NCBI GenBank assembly: GCA_002099365.1 | Contig: MSED01000007.1 | Coordinates: 372,001-436,000, forward strand | Length of the DNA stretch: 64,000 nt | Reading direction: 5' to 3' | DNA from: Phialophora verrucosa | Lineage: Eukaryota; Ascomycota; Eurotiomycetes; Chaetothyriales; Herpotrichiellaceae | In this document: positions 1 through 12,500 of the stretch, in pieces | How positions within the stretch are numbered: the first letter of the stretch is position 1 | How the letters are laid out: every line of letters starts with the position of its first letter | Notes under the pieces: model-generated | Database searches by the model: none | Told to the model about the DNA's origin: nothing | The model's input: the letters and a program-made list of their open reading frames with translations, nothing else | Translations under genes and position numbers: made by a program

Positions 1-2432
1 GGCAGAGCCTCAGCAGAAGGAAATATCTAGACTTGATTAGTGGGTCTTGTTGGTGACCTGTCTCTTCTGAGCGAATCTGACCCTGGACAGGATGGGAGGA
101 CACTCGAAACCGGTGTGCTATCCTCTGAAGACATCAACGCCAAGTTTCCAGACGGATAAAGACGGTTGTTTACCGCCAAGGTGTCCTGCCCTAGGGGACA
201 TCTACACACCGAACGTTGCCCTCAGGGCCGAGAATGAGCTCTTCAGCAAGCTTAGAAGGTACTCCACGTGCTGCGGATGAGCAAATCTCAATGACAGTGC
301 CGAACAACTTCGGGTTTTCGTGTTTGAAGGGACCATCTGAAAAGTGGCCATATTCGACTTTTGCGAGTTGGATTGTCGAAGTGCTGACGCTTATGTCTTA
401 GCGACCGTGATTGAATATCTAATCGCTCCCAAGTCGGTATTGCAGCTCGTCCAATCCAGCAGACCTCAATTCCAGATACACCTGAGAGGTCGTCGAAGGA
501 GGCAAGCTGGGTAAGGAAATCAGTAACACGGTGTACTGCAGCATGTGACTGCCATTGGCCATTATCATTGTATGATGTGGTGGAGCATGGCCGCTGGTTT
601 TGCTATTCATCAAGAACTGTGGTGACTGTCGAGCTGTGTGGACGAAGAGACTTGTCGGTGAAGGCATGAAGAAGCAACGGTGGATAGGCACTTAACCTGT
701 AGCACACCTACCAAGATTACTCAAATGCATCTGTCTCACTCATTACCTTTAGTAGGAGAAGTTGTACGAAGCAGAAACAACAGCAAAAAAAAGACAACTA
801 CAATACAAGGACGGAGTACCAAATTCCAAGTGACTTCTATGGCGGACCGATTGAGGCAGATGAGCAGTAATACTGCTACGGTCGACCACAGTTCCATACT
901 GACATTCACAAGGGGTGTACCTCGTACAGACCGGTGTCGATGGAGTAAGTAGTGATCAATAATACTGTTCCCAACGGACGCGTAGTCCCAGTCAATCCTG
1001 CAGGGGTGCCCCGTATCGGCAAGTGTTAGAACGAGGTTGTCGCATGACTACCCGTACGAGTACCATGCCTGTGGCAGGGCGCAATGCATTCGACTTCTGG
1101 CGGCATCTCCCACCTGAATTCACTGAAGTCGGGCGCAACAAAGGATCCTGTAGCACGGATTCTTTAGCCTGACCCAAGTAAGCGGGCCGGTAGTTGTTGA
1201 CTTTCCAGGTTGATGGTGGTTTCCAAATGATGGTGTGAATGGACGATTGGACAGTCAGGGCGAGCATTGGCCGGGGTGTTTCAATGACGTTACCATCTTT
1301 GCTCGTCCCTCGATCTTTCAAGTTTTCTTGTAGCCCTTGTGTGAGTTTGGAATCTGTAACCCTTTCTTCAGGCGGATTCAATCGCAAGATCTCACTGTGG
1401 CTCAGTCTCCAAGGGGCAAGCTTCTATTTCTAGCAGGTAAAAACCAGATTGCCGCACGAACATGCATCGTGGCGAGGCGAACTTCGGAAGATAGGGAGCG
1501 GGAAGGACGCAAGCTTGCATGGAATTGAAAGCAGGATGGCGTACACAGTTGAAGTGGGTAGCGGGTTGCTGTAGGACCAAGATTTGGGGAATCCTCCAGC
1601 CTGCCATCGCCCGTAGAATGGTTGTACCGAGGCCCCCAGGACCCAGGCATCAGTCCCTGTGCATATGCAGATCGAGCACTGCACCAATCCTTTCACCGGT
1701 TACGCAGCGTTAGTGGGCGGAAGAGGCCTGGGTGAGCACTGACGAAGCAGCCCATGATGCAACACACCTCACTCTCACAGCCACACCATGACCCTGCCCA
1801 TCGCTTGTGTGTACTTGAGCATGCCGATACTTGCCCAGAACTGCTCGCCCGTGAGGCTTTCGTCCGGCTCGCTTGCTGTGGACTGTTCCATATGCATCTC
1901 GGATGATCGATATCTACTCCATTTCAACTTGACATACTTCTCATCCCTTATGCAATTCCCAGCAGCAATCAACACGGACAGCTCTCTGCGCCATCGCGTT
2001 TGGGAGACGGCACAAGAATACATTACGACATCTTCCTAGCACCGAGTCATTCGTCGACCCGAACCCTGCGTGTCCTCGGCAGGAGCAATTCCCACCTTTA
2101 TCGCCAGTGACTCCTGTACAACATCGGCATCCTCTCGCAGCTGACGTCCTGCAACGTATCGCCGCCTGACGTTCGGCGCGTCCCGATTCCGGTATCTGAG
2201 TTTGACTGTTCGATAAGACTTAGCCAGGAAGACATAAGTGGGATAAGGCTGGTCGGGACGCAAATTCTTTGTTGTATTTGTTGGGGTTGGTGCGAAACAG
2301 CTTCAAAGATATCTCGGTTGTGATCACAATTTATTTGGAAACAGAGGCGTCTCATGGACCTGCCGAGGACGATCGTCTGAATGCGTTGAGCACGAATCTT
2401 GTCCTGCAACAGGACTGTGCTTCCCATACACG
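1..2432. other. Long intergenic stretch, no supported gene
   Basis: I see only short overlapping open frames with no recognisable domain and no consistent exon structure. The last few hundred bases should hold the promoter and 5' leader of the DUF7514 gene starting at 2433. The left part may be the flank of a gene outside the window. Confidence 0.5.
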
Positions 2433-4739
2433 ATGTCCTCCAACGAGCGCCCGCCGCCTCAGCCCAGCGTTTCCAGTTTTACTGGCAGTGATGACGGAGA
2501 CCCGCGGCGACTTTATCAATCTTGGAGCAATGCCGGATCAGAAAACGATCGATATCCCCAAGGGTTAACCGAAGGCTCTTCCATCTCGCAGCGGAGCTCT
2601 CACAATCTCGAACCGGCAAGATTCCACCAAGCCCGTCATCCGATAAATGAAGCAGTCGCTTCAGCCTTCAACAATACAGAAGCAACCTCCACTGGTTCAT
2701 TACCTCCAGACTTGCTACAACAACTCACATCACAGATCACGGCGAATGTACTGCAACAGCTGAAAGCATCAAACTTGTCTTTACCAACGCACCAGCCTCC
2801 TATGTCGGGGTCCCATATGGACGCCTCCTCATCTACTGCAGGTTCTCCGCCCTTGGATCGAGCTACAGTATATACTCCCCCCAGTCCTCATCGACATACC
2901 GACGACACGGGTGCTAGTCAGCCTTCCCCTCAATTTCCTGCTCCTTCAAGCCAGGCATCATATCGAGTCCCATCACCTATCAATGACAGGAGAGCGATAT
3001 CGCCTTTGAGCCAGCCAGGCCAAGCGTCTGAATCCGAAACAAATGAGAGTCGACCCAAGGGCCCCAAAAGGATGTCTACGGGTGGAGATGCAACAATCTT
3101 AGAACGAGTGTGGGGCCAACTGTTTACGGAACAAGGCCAGGCTACGCCTCGACTGGGCCAATTCCTCCGCGGCATTGCTGTTCACCTTATTGAAGACTAT
3201 GAGCCAAAGCATAGCTTGGTGATTACTCCTGCCAAAATGCAGAAGTACTATGAAGACACAAAGGTATCGAACGAGATCTATCCCTGGAGAGTCGTGTTCG
3301 ATGACCGAACGTCTTCGGTATCTCGAATGTTCAGGGAGATGGAGTGCCAACATCATCTTGTGCAAGAGAAGCTGAGTGAACGACCGGATCTTCCTGGTCT
3401 CACGCCTCAGGGCTTCGAGACTTGGGCGACGTTGCTACTAAGAGCGCATCCGGATCAAGAGTACGAACGACTCGCAAAGACAGCACTGGACATGCCCATT
3501 AGTAACCCGGATGAGAAGAAGGAAAGGTTTCCAAAGGAACTCTCGAGGCGTCTATTTCCCACCCGTGGTGACGCCGAGACTGCATCCAAGTTGCAAAAGG
3601 TCATGTCGATTCACTGCAACATCAACTTTAGCTCTCGCCAGAGCAGTGTCGCAGACTCACAGCCTCAGACGTCTACACAGGGTGCGGCAGGAGACGACGT
3701 TTCCACCAAGACGACTCTTAGGCCTGTCTCCGAGAAGCAAGAACCGGCGGGCGACGCTCCTCAGACTACTCTATCCTCTTTAGAAGCTAGTCTTGAGCGT
3801 GAACGCCAGCCATATGGTGGAACGCAACAGGAAAGTTTGAACGGTGATGATGTGGAAAACACGGAAGATGTCTCTACACCACAGCCAATAGAGAGGGAGA
3901 GAAAGCCGTACGTCGCTGCTCCTGGAGGTGGGAAAACTTACAGTAACCTCGATAAGCCGACCGGTGCGCCAGAGCCCAAGCCAGCTCCTCAAGGGTCCTG
4001 GCTGGGACGCTCGGGTTCTGTCCATGCTGCAAGCAGGTCCGCAGCAGATGCTGCAAGGTCTGGGGGTCCACCAGTTGCCATCCACCAACGACCACCACCA
4101 CCACCCATGGAGATGCCTACTGAATCTCGCCATCACCGAGCCAACAGTACTTACCACCGTGATCCTCCCCGACCCGGCCGGAACAGGTCGCCGTCGATGA
4201 GCAAAGAGAATGGTTCCTCGTCGTATATGAGGCGAAACGAGGCTGATGGATCGTACATGTCCTCATCGTATCAGTCCGACCACCACGACGATGCAAGACG
4301 GTATAGAGAATACGAAGCCGGTCGTGAGCGGCTGGCCAATGACCGCTACGACGCCGCCAGAATGGCTGCCTATGATCCTGTCGATCGTATGCGCGACCGA
4401 GATCGGGATGGTCGTTCACGCATGCAATCAGTCTCTAATGCCGGCTTGGGCTTCGTTGATGGCCCACTGAGTCCCACCATGCGCAGCACTGCCGGCCCGC
4501 CGATGTACTCCTCTTCTGCCCCCAACGGCGGAGAGGAAGAATACTACCTTAACCGAGTACCTACTGGAGGGAGTACCACTCACTACAACGGGCACAGCAC
4601 ATCTGCGTCGATTAGCACAGGCTTCCAACCGCCTCCGCCAGGATCGGCCAGGGAGTCGTCCAGCACAGTTAGGGAGGGATATGGCCCCTACCCCAGCAGT
4701 GCGGGATATCCCCCTAGCAGTTACAGAGACATGCGATAG
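2433..4739 (+). CDS. DUF7514 domain protein with long disordered flanks
   Basis: Single-exon gene for 768 residues. The N-terminal 220 residues are rich in Ser, Pro and Gln. A compact conserved block follows at about 222-392 (starting ERVWGQLF, containing YPWRVVFDD and PKELSRRLFP). I recognise this as the fungal DUF7514 domain, whose biochemical role is unknown. The rest is low-complexity, with many Arg/Asp/Ser stretches, proline runs and repeated RERKPY-like motifs (near 445 and 490), typical of a scaffold or RNA-associated disordered tail. No signal peptide or membrane span is visible. The start is the first ATG of the open frame. Domain identity is from family knowledge; any role is open. 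Confidence 0.85.
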   Translation: MSSNERPPPQPSVSSFTGSDDGDPRRLYQSWSNAGSENDRYPQGLTEGSSISQRSSHNLEPARFHQARHPINEAVASAFNNTEATSTGSLPPDLLQQLTSQITANVLQQLKASNLSLPTHQPPMSGSHMDASSSTAGSPPLDRATVYTPPSPHRHTDDTGASQPSPQFPAPSSQASYRVPSPINDRRAISPLSQPGQASESETNESRPKGPKRMSTGGDATILERVWGQLFTEQGQATPRLGQFLRGIAVHLIEDYEPKHSLVITPAKMQKYYEDTKVSNEIYPWRVVFDDRTSSVSRMFREMECQHHLVQEKLSERPDLPGLTPQGFETWATLLLRAHPDQEYERLAKTALDMPISNPDEKKERFPKELSRRLFPTRGDAETASKLQKVMSIHCNINFSSRQSSVADSQPQTSTQGAAGDDVSTKTTLRPVSEKQEPAGDAPQTTLSSLEASLERERQPYGGTQQESLNGDDVENTEDVSTPQPIERERKPYVAAPGGGKTYSNLDKPTGAPEPKPAPQGSWLGRSGSVHAASRSAADAARSGGPPVAIHQRPPPPPMEMPTESRHHRANSTYHRDPPRPGRNRSPSMSKENGSSSYMRRNEADGSYMSSSYQSDHHDDARRYREYEAGRERLANDRYDAARMAAYDPVDRMRDRDRDGRSRMQSVSNAGLGFVDGPLSPTMRSTAGPPMYSSSAPNGGEEEYYLNRVPTGGSTTHYNGHSTSASISTGFQPPPPGSARESSSTVREGYGPYPSSAGYPPSSYRDMR

Positions 4740-5791
4740 GGCTCGCAAATGGCACGGGACTATTCTAAGAGAAGAGTCCAACTGCCGGACGAACGACAGA
4801 TACCAGGTTTCGATGACCCTTCCGTTGTGTTACCTTTGTTCCTATGTGTATTATATTGACAACAATTCATGAGACTTATATTTTTGAGGTCTAAGGGAGT
4901 TAGTTTTAGCGTTGATTCATAGCTTGAAACCATCTTTTGTATGAGCACTTGTCGCATTGAAGAATGTATGTAAAATAGCATGTACTTGCGATGTTGTAAA
5001 GAAATTTGTACGACTCATGGGCTTCCCGCCATAAACCCAAGCGCGCTCATCAGGTCCCTCCTCAAAGGCCTACCAATCCAGGCGAGTCATCAGGAGGAAC
5101 GGTTCAGGCTTCCAGACTGGCTGAACGCTGTGGCTGTCAGCAGGACTCTAAAGTCTGGCTGTCTTTGACCACGGCATGGGGGGATGGTTTACAGTACAGA
5201 AGCTTCTGTATCGGGTTCACCTTATCTCAAAGCTTGGTGATCCGCCAATCCACTGGGGCCGCTTCGATCGGCATGTAAGGCGCTATGAAAGGAGAAGCGA
5301 GGAATCCAGATCGAGACATAAGATGACTCTGCCGACTGTCAGCACCTACTTGCCACCATTGGCTCTCTCAGCGCACACTATGCGGTCAATCGATAGGCGT
5401 GGAGGTAGCTTGCGGCGAACGAGCCAACCAAAGCAGTGGGATGGCGGGAATGGTCTGGATAACATGGTCCATTCCTCAACGCTCGCATCCACCTCCCACA
5501 CATCGCCGCAGCCGACAACTTTGTTCTGGCTAAAAGAATGCCATTCCTGGGCTGGCCTGCGGATGCCAGTTCATGATGCCCTTTAACCTTCACCTCCTCT
5601 CCAGCTCTCGCACGATGCGCAACCTCTCGCTGCCGTCTCCAAACTGCAGCTTAGTCACAACGGCCTCACCCGTACATTTACCCTTTTGAGCGTCCCAGTA
5701 GTCAACTCCCTCTCTTCGCGGCAGCGCCAACACCGCAGGTCTGCCACGATGTGTACAAAGGCCTCATGACATCCAGTGACCGGAAAAGAGA
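4740..5791. other. Intergenic between DUF7514 and TOK genes
   Basis: Tandem same-strand genes. This holds the 3' end of the upstream gene and the promoter and leader of the channel gene. Short frames here have no recognisable content. Confidence 0.5.
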
Positions 5792-8548
5792 ATGGGCTAC
5801 GACCATGCCGAACAAAAAGAGCTGGATCCGGCAGAGGCTCCCTCGAGTTCCAGCTCGGGTGCGAGCGGGAGTGTCAGTGACGAGTTCGAGAAACAGAAAG
5901 GATGGGACGAGGCGGTCGAGGATTCGGACGACGTAGGGACGTTGCCGGATCTCGAGGGCAAGCACGGTCGCAACAAGCTGGAACATGAGCATGCACATCA
6001 CCATCGCAAAGGACTACTGAAGCTGCGGTCCGCCGACGATGACCTTCCCACTAGCTGGTGGTTTGCGTCCACCGCCATACCCCTCATCGCAGCCACGTTC
6101 GCACCCATGGCCAACCTGATTTCCATCGCTGCTCTAGTGGTGCCTTGGAGGAACAGACTCACACAAAGCCGGGTCGAGTTCCCTCTCACATACCAGTCCA
6201 CTTCCGTCGGCTATGAAGACCCAACCTGGTGCATTAGTTTGAATATCGCCTCTCTTGTCTGCGGCTTTGTGGGAAACCTTTTCCTTCTCTTCAACTTCAC
6301 CAAACGCGTCCGCTACATCGTCGCTCTGCCAGCGACCATCGTCCTGTTCTACGTTGCCTCCGGGATTCTGATTGGGATAACCGTATCGATGAACCTCCAT
6401 GTTCCTCCGGGCTTAGGTGAGGTATATTCTGAGGGTTATTGGAATGCTGTCATCGCCGCGTGTCTATACATGTTCAATTCTATGATACTGATGGTAAACA
6501 TGTTTGGTTATTTCCTGGGCCATTATCCTCAGCACTTTACCCTGTCGGACGAACAGCGCAACTTGATCCTGCAGACAATGATGTTCTTCATATGGCTAGG
6601 TGGAGGGGCTGGCGTTTTCACCCGGATTGAAGGCTGGACATATCCTGATGCGCTATACTTCTGCGACGTGACCATCTTGACCATTGGCTTTGGAGACTAC
6701 TATCCCACAGACGATGTTGGCCGAGGCCTTGTATTTCCTTACTCAGTGGGCGGAACCATTATCCTAGGTTTGATGGTCAGCTCCATCCACAAGTTCGCCG
6801 GAGAGCTTAGCAGCGTCAATGTTCTACGCAAGCATGTGGAACAAAGAAGGGTCAACACCCTCTCACGGGCCGTAACGGTTGACGATACGGAAGAGAAACG
6901 GCGGGATGAGCTGGAGAAGGAAGTGGCGATTGAAGAGAGACACGGTCGGCGACCATCCATCTCATCTCCTCTCCCGAACCCCCAGATTCAGCACGACCTG
7001 GATGATGCAGCACGTCATCTGCAGGAACCTCCGAACGCATCTCCAACTCAGGGTCGCCAAATAGAGTTCGGGAATACCGATGCTGAACAACTGAAGCAGG
7101 CGGAAGCGGATGAAGAGGACCCGCATCCCAATCAGTTCTTGCGCGCAGCGTTCCACAGGGGTCCGATACATACCACGTTGCGACTGATCACACCGATGAT
7201 GAAAAGAACACTTTCCAGGTCGCAAAAAAAGGCAATTCTCATGAAGGAGGAAAAGGACCGGTTCAATGCGATGCGTGACATCCAGCTGAATGCGAAGAAG
7301 TTCAAAAAGTGGTACGCTCTGTGCCTGTCCGTCACCGCATTCGGCATCTTGTGGTGTATCGGGGCCGTGGTGTTCTGGCGGGCCGAACGAAACACCCAAG
7401 GCCTGAGCTACTTCCAGGCGCTATACTTCTGCTACGTCAGCTTGCTGACCATCGGATATGGTGATCTGAGTCCCAAGAGCAATGCTGGCAAGCCATTCTT
7501 CGTGGTGTGGTCGTTGATTGCCGTGCCCACCATGACGATCCTTATCTCGGACATGGGGGACACGGTGATATCCAGTTTCAAACGAGGGACCTTCAAACTG
7601 GGTGACCTGACGGTCCTTCCAAAGGCGGGTCTTTGGCACGATATTGTCATGCAACATTCCTGGCTTTACAACTGGATGAAGAAAAGGACTGAAAAGAAGC
7701 GTCGCAAAGCCGGTCTGCCTGTCGGACCGTCCCCTGACGAAGCTCCACAGATAACAAGCATCGAACAGTTGGCATCCGAAGACTTGACAGAGGCAGAGTT
7801 GACGTCCCGACTGGCATGGGCTATCCGCAAAACCGCCGACGATCTTCATCATTCTCCCGGCAAACGATACAGCTATGAGGAGTGGTGCGAATTCACCCGT
7901 CTGATCCGCTTCACCAAAGTCGGGCTCGCCCAGCTCGAATACGACGAGGAAGTAGATGGTGTCGTGGAGTGGGATTGGCTCGACGAGAATAGCCCCATGC
8001 TCAGCCAGCAGTCGGAGTCGGAGTGGATCCTCGACCGGCTCTGCGAGAGCTTACTCCGGCTACTCAAGAACAACATGCTGGGCGTGGGTAGTGCTCTCCC
8101 ATCTGCACATCCGCAGGCCAGCAGCACGGATCTGAACATCTTCGGTGTTAATCGACGCGGGACGATATATGACGACCCGTATCATGATCAGAAAGCGTCC
8201 AGTCCCGGCGCGGGGAAAGGAAAGGGCGTCGAGCCCATCCCGCCGACGGAGACAGAGCAACGACAACGCAGAGCATCCGGTGCGGACGCTGTGCTGACGT
8301 TCTTCACGGGCGACAGAAAGGGTACTCACGCCTACGCGAACGAGGGACCACAGTGGAGCAAGAAGGGACGCGATCGTCTCAAGGAGAGCGGGCGAAGAAG
8401 GAGCAGTGGTGGTCGCAAGCGAGTAGGACCATTCAGCAAGCTGGTCCATCACGGCAAGACCGGGACTGTCGGAGGCGGGAGAGGCGGCGCGGGGATCCGA
8501 ACCCTCAAATTGAGACAGTTTGCCGGGGACGGAGATGGGACGAAGTGA
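5792..8548 (+). CDS. TOK1: TOK-type outward-rectifier potassium channel
   Basis: Single-exon gene for 918 residues. It is a plasma-membrane K+ channel of the fungal TOK family, which has eight membrane spans and two pore loops per subunit. The acidic N-terminus (about 1-80) is cytosolic. Several hydrophobic segments follow from about residue 88. Pore loop 1 has the filter TIGFGD near residue 297 and pore loop 2 has TIGYGD near residue 553, each followed by a hydrophobic span. A charged linker of about 170 residues lies between the two pore modules, and the tail (about 620-918) is long and basic, ending in Gly/Arg-rich sequence. The GFG plus GYG pair is the normal TOK arrangement. The frame is intact with no sign of introns. 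Known role: K+ efflux and membrane potential control. Confidence 0.95.
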   Translation: MGYDHAEQKELDPAEAPSSSSSGASGSVSDEFEKQKGWDEAVEDSDDVGTLPDLEGKHGRNKLEHEHAHHHRKGLLKLRSADDDLPTSWWFASTAIPLIAATFAPMANLISIAALVVPWRNRLTQSRVEFPLTYQSTSVGYEDPTWCISLNIASLVCGFVGNLFLLFNFTKRVRYIVALPATIVLFYVASGILIGITVSMNLHVPPGLGEVYSEGYWNAVIAACLYMFNSMILMVNMFGYFLGHYPQHFTLSDEQRNLILQTMMFFIWLGGGAGVFTRIEGWTYPDALYFCDVTILTIGFGDYYPTDDVGRGLVFPYSVGGTIILGLMVSSIHKFAGELSSVNVLRKHVEQRRVNTLSRAVTVDDTEEKRRDELEKEVAIEERHGRRPSISSPLPNPQIQHDLDDAARHLQEPPNASPTQGRQIEFGNTDAEQLKQAEADEEDPHPNQFLRAAFHRGPIHTTLRLITPMMKRTLSRSQKKAILMKEEKDRFNAMRDIQLNAKKFKKWYALCLSVTAFGILWCIGAVVFWRAERNTQGLSYFQALYFCYVSLLTIGYGDLSPKSNAGKPFFVVWSLIAVPTMTILISDMGDTVISSFKRGTFKLGDLTVLPKAGLWHDIVMQHSWLYNWMKKRTEKKRRKAGLPVGPSPDEAPQITSIEQLASEDLTEAELTSRLAWAIRKTADDLHHSPGKRYSYEEWCEFTRLIRFTKVGLAQLEYDEEVDGVVEWDWLDENSPMLSQQSESEWILDRLCESLLRLLKNNMLGVGSALPSAHPQASSTDLNIFGVNRRGTIYDDPYHDQKASSPGAGKGKGVEPIPPTETEQRQRRASGADAVLTFFTGDRKGTHAYANEGPQWSKKGRDRLKESGRRRSSGGRKRVGPFSKLVHHGKTGTVGGGRGGAGIRTLKLRQFAGDGDGTK

Positions 8549-9570
8549 GGTCTGGTGCGGCGCAGTCTGACGCTATAGCGTGTAATGAGTGTACGAGTAC
8601 GAGTACTAGGGCGGGCACGCACTGTGGGACCTTGATTCCTAGAGTCTGGCGTTAGATGGACCGGATCAACAGGACGGGAACGGACCGGCCAGCAAGGCAG
8701 GCCTGCATACGAGTACGAGTGAGAGCGAGAGCGAGAGCGAGAGCGAGAGTGAGTATGAGTATATACCACCAGCTGGAGCTTGGACGAAATCAAACACCAT
8801 TTTCTCGCCACCCACCCACTTGCCGCTCGAACAGTGAGTGAATGAGTGACCTATAATTGACGTTCTTGCCCTCGAACTACTGTAACCGTAACTCTAACTG
8901 TGACTGTGACTGGAACTGACCGTACGAGGCGTGGTGTGGTGTGGTATGAAGATCGGGGTCTTCGATTGCTTTCTTGGTCTCTGCCGCCGTCGAGTCGAGT
9001 CGCGTCGAGCTGAGCCTCCCTCCAGACTACTAATCGGTAGACAGCCGTGTCAGTCCTCCACTCCCGGAGGTAGACATTCCCCATTCCCGTCTGCACTGTA
9101 GCGTCGGATCGAGAACGGCTCGTCACATGGTACTACTTACTGGACGTCGCGAGAGCTAGTACATGGCTTCGGGCAGTGTCCTTGATATGGTGGCTAGTGG
9201 AACAATGGAGTCATCGACAAGCATATACAGGCACCTTTATGGTAGAGAGGCCTGTGGAACATGGGACATTCATTGACGAGACAATTGACTCGTGCGTAAG
9301 ACGTAAAGGTGTCATGCATCTTGTTCTCGCTGGTTCTATGGGCGCACACAGTGATAACCATGTATCTCATACTTCAATCCTTTCTGCCCAATAGCTCAAC
9401 GAATGGCTACCGAGCTTCGACACGGCGGGGAAATGCCATTTGTTACCGACGGGCTCCCTCACGTCTCACGCCATTGCCACGCCTGTCGCTCGCTTTATTT
9501 TTCTACCCCTTCTTTCAATCTACCACGTCCCCCAAGAAGCACCAAAGAGGCCACAGGCGTTCAATCCACC
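8549..9570. other. Convergent intergenic region with simple repeats
   Basis: Lies between the 3' ends of the TOK gene (+) and SEC31 (-). It contains degenerate simple repeats: GAGTAC-type at about 8585-8605 and 8711-8720, GAGAGC units at 8721-8750, and TAACT/GTGACT-like units at about 8880-8920. No gene is supported. Confidence 0.6.
8711..8762. repeat. GAGAGC microsatellite
   Basis: Four perfect GAGAGC units plus a fifth ending in T (8721-8750), flanked by GAGTAC/GAGT-type variants. It is non-coding and lies 3' of the TOK channel gene, so length variation would not disturb a protein. Confidence 0.85.
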
Positions 9571-12500
9571 TCAAGGCGTCGCCCTACACATTCCAACCAA
9601 CCTCTTGACTCCGACCATCCAGTTGCCGCACTCTTCCACTTTGTTGGTATGGACGTCCATCTGGATCTCACCCGCGCGCGTAAAATCCCTCCCTTCAAGA
9701 GCCTGGCTCAGTTCGACTAATTGAGCGACGGTGTCAGGCTTCAACAAGTCCTCGTTGTTGAGGTGGTCGAAGAGAATATCAAGGCGCTTTTTCGTGTCGA
9801 CCACCTGGGGTTTGAAGCTGGCTGGCGCCCGGGCTTCGACGCGGGCCATCTCTGATGATAAAATCGTATAGATGGGTTGCGCGGACGGCGGGATATGTGT
9901 CCGGTCACCTTTGGCTGTAACACATGTTAGAAGCTGACTGACTAGGCGGGCGGTAATGGGCTCCACTCCAGGAACGGAACTGAAAACAAAATACAGCGCA
10001 ACGTGATATTGGTCACTTACGATATTTCCGTGCTGGGGGAGCAGTAGCTGCCTTATTTGACCCTGCAGTGTCAGGGCGAGAAGGAGGTGGTTGTTGAACG
10101 CCCCCTGCCGGAGGCGGGCTGGAGATAAATTGCTGTTGCGGCGTGGGCATGGGCGGGGCCGTGGCCGACTGCGGTGTCTGTTGTGCGGGTTGCGGTGGGC
10201 CGTAGCTCGTGGAACGAGCCGACGGGGCTTGTTGAGTTGGGGCATAAGGATTCGCTGGTGGTCCGGTTGCCTGGAAAGACGAGCCTTGGGGGGGTGGTGC
10301 GATTGACGGACGACCAGTAGGTGTAGCGACCGGTTGACTTCCAGGTGCCGGTGCATATCGGTTGGGGGCTGTAGGGGCTTGCGAGGGCGGTGCGGTGAAC
10401 GGAGAAGGGCCGCGTGGAATCGGTGGAGATGTGATGTTCTGTCCGAGAGGTGGCGATGTCACATTCGGAGGCGCATAGGCATTGCCGGCCGCTGAGGAAG
10501 GTCGGTCGATAGGCGGCTGACCACCCGCCAGAGGCGACATCACTCTGGGAGGCGCCGTCGTGCCTTTGGGCGGTGGAGGTACAGGTGATGCTCGCTGTCT
10601 TGTGCCTAAGGGAAGACCGGCGTTTGGAGGAGAGGAGATCTGAGCGGGTGATGGAGCGAAAGGATTATGAACAGGCTGCTGAGGGACGCTGGGAGTGCCT
10701 CTTCTTGACGTAGGAGGCTTGACGAAGCCTTCTGGAATATCATTCCAGTTGGTCATGTTCTTGTCTTGAGAGGGAGGAGGGACGGCCGGAGACTGCGTGA
10801 ATCTGGGAGGCGGTGGGATGGGGTTCGCCTGTGGAATGCCATAAGGCCCTGAAGGCGGTGGGCCAGGAGTCATTCTCATCTGCTGTGGAGCCTGGTATCC
10901 GGCAGGTTGGTAGCCCCCAACGGGAGGGGCATATGGATTGGCCGGTGTACTACTGGCTGCTGGCGGTGCGTAGGGGTTCCCTGATTGGGCTGGAGTGGCA
11001 CTGTAAGGTGTAGGCACCTGAGGAGTTGGGGCAGTAAATGAGGTCGTGTGAGGCTGAAACTGCGACATGGTCGGTAAAGGTTTATTCCTGGCGGCTGTGG
11101 TGGTATGTTGTGCAGCGACAGCTGGAGCGCCTGTCTTCTTTCTCGATTGCTGGATGCGACTCCTGGCAACATCGGCTCCCGGATAGCTTGTGGGTAGAAG
11201 ATCGAGGTACCTCTGAGCTACGTCAAGCTGGCCAGACCCGGCCACGATGTCTGCGTACTCCAAGTACTTGCTGTAAAGAGCCTCTAACTTCCACTCTCCA
11301 GTCTGGGACAGTTGGTCATCCTTGAAGTTGACCACCCGTCTGAAAATGGTGACCTTTTCGATGAAATCTTGGAGACCGCGAGCGTGCAGTGAGAATGCCG
11401 AGGACGCATCGGCTTCCGAAGCACCGGCCTCTTCATGCTCCTTGAGCTCTTCAATCCAGATTGAAACCACTTTCTCCAGCTTGGAACCAGCCAAGAAGCA
11501 GAATGAGGCGTCTTTTCGGGTAATTGCGCCCAGGTCATCAACCTCTTCCTCGATTCGGTCTCCAAGCGCCTCGCAAAGGTCCGGGAACTCCTGTTCGTCG
11601 GCGAATGTGCACAGGGTAGCCATAACTTCCTTCCAGTTGGCTAGATCAGCATTGTGTACCGTATCCCAGAGGTTCTTGCCGACAACTGAGGCAAGCAAAC
11701 GCAGATAGTTCGATCCGCCAGACTGCTTTGCAAGATATGCCTCCTGCGCTTTCTTGATGCAGCCTTCGCCGCCGCAGATGGCAATCATGAAAGCATCCGA
11801 CATTCTGTCTTCGGCCAAACATACATCCAAAGCCTCCTCAAAGTGACCCAAGATCAAGGCTCTCGTGATCTTGCGGTCGGCTGGGGACTCAGATCCTGTA
11901 TAGATCTGAAAAGGATTGTTCGTCCGGGTGCCCTTAGTAGCCGCCAATTCTGCAAGGAAGTCTCCGTCGGCCGAGCTAGCAAAGATGGACTGGAATCGCT
12001 TGTGTGATTTCGAGGCGCCGTTTACCGAGGGCTTTTGCCCGTCGGCTTCTGGACCCTGCTGCTCGGCACCATTTGCAGTGTCTTCAGGACTGTCGTCGAA
12101 GCCTAAATACTTGATCAGCTCCGCTCGCGGATTTGCTGATACCAATGTCTTGATGACATTCCAATCGGCCTTTTCCTCATCTGTCTTCGCCGCCGTAATT
12201 CTTTGCTGAGTCAATTCTGTGAGATCTCCTGATTGAATGGCTTTCTCAAACGTCTCAGTTGCGCTCCCGACCTCGGAATCGACCTCAAATCTGCTGATGC
12301 TGATCTTCGAGGCTCTCGACTTTCCTGGATCGGCCTGCTTAACGCTAATGATCCTCCCACCGAAGCCAAACGATGCGGAAACGGGTCGCTCAAACCATTT
12401 CGGCGCCTTGGGGAGAGAAAACGAGGACGATTGTGGCTGGGTTGGAGCCTTTGAGAAGAAGTCTTCTTCGTTAGCAACCTGGCTTTGGTCTGGCTGCGTG

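Noticed and set aside
992..1387. 131-codon minus-strand frame in the left intergenic region
   Set aside because: No recognisable content and no supporting neighbours.
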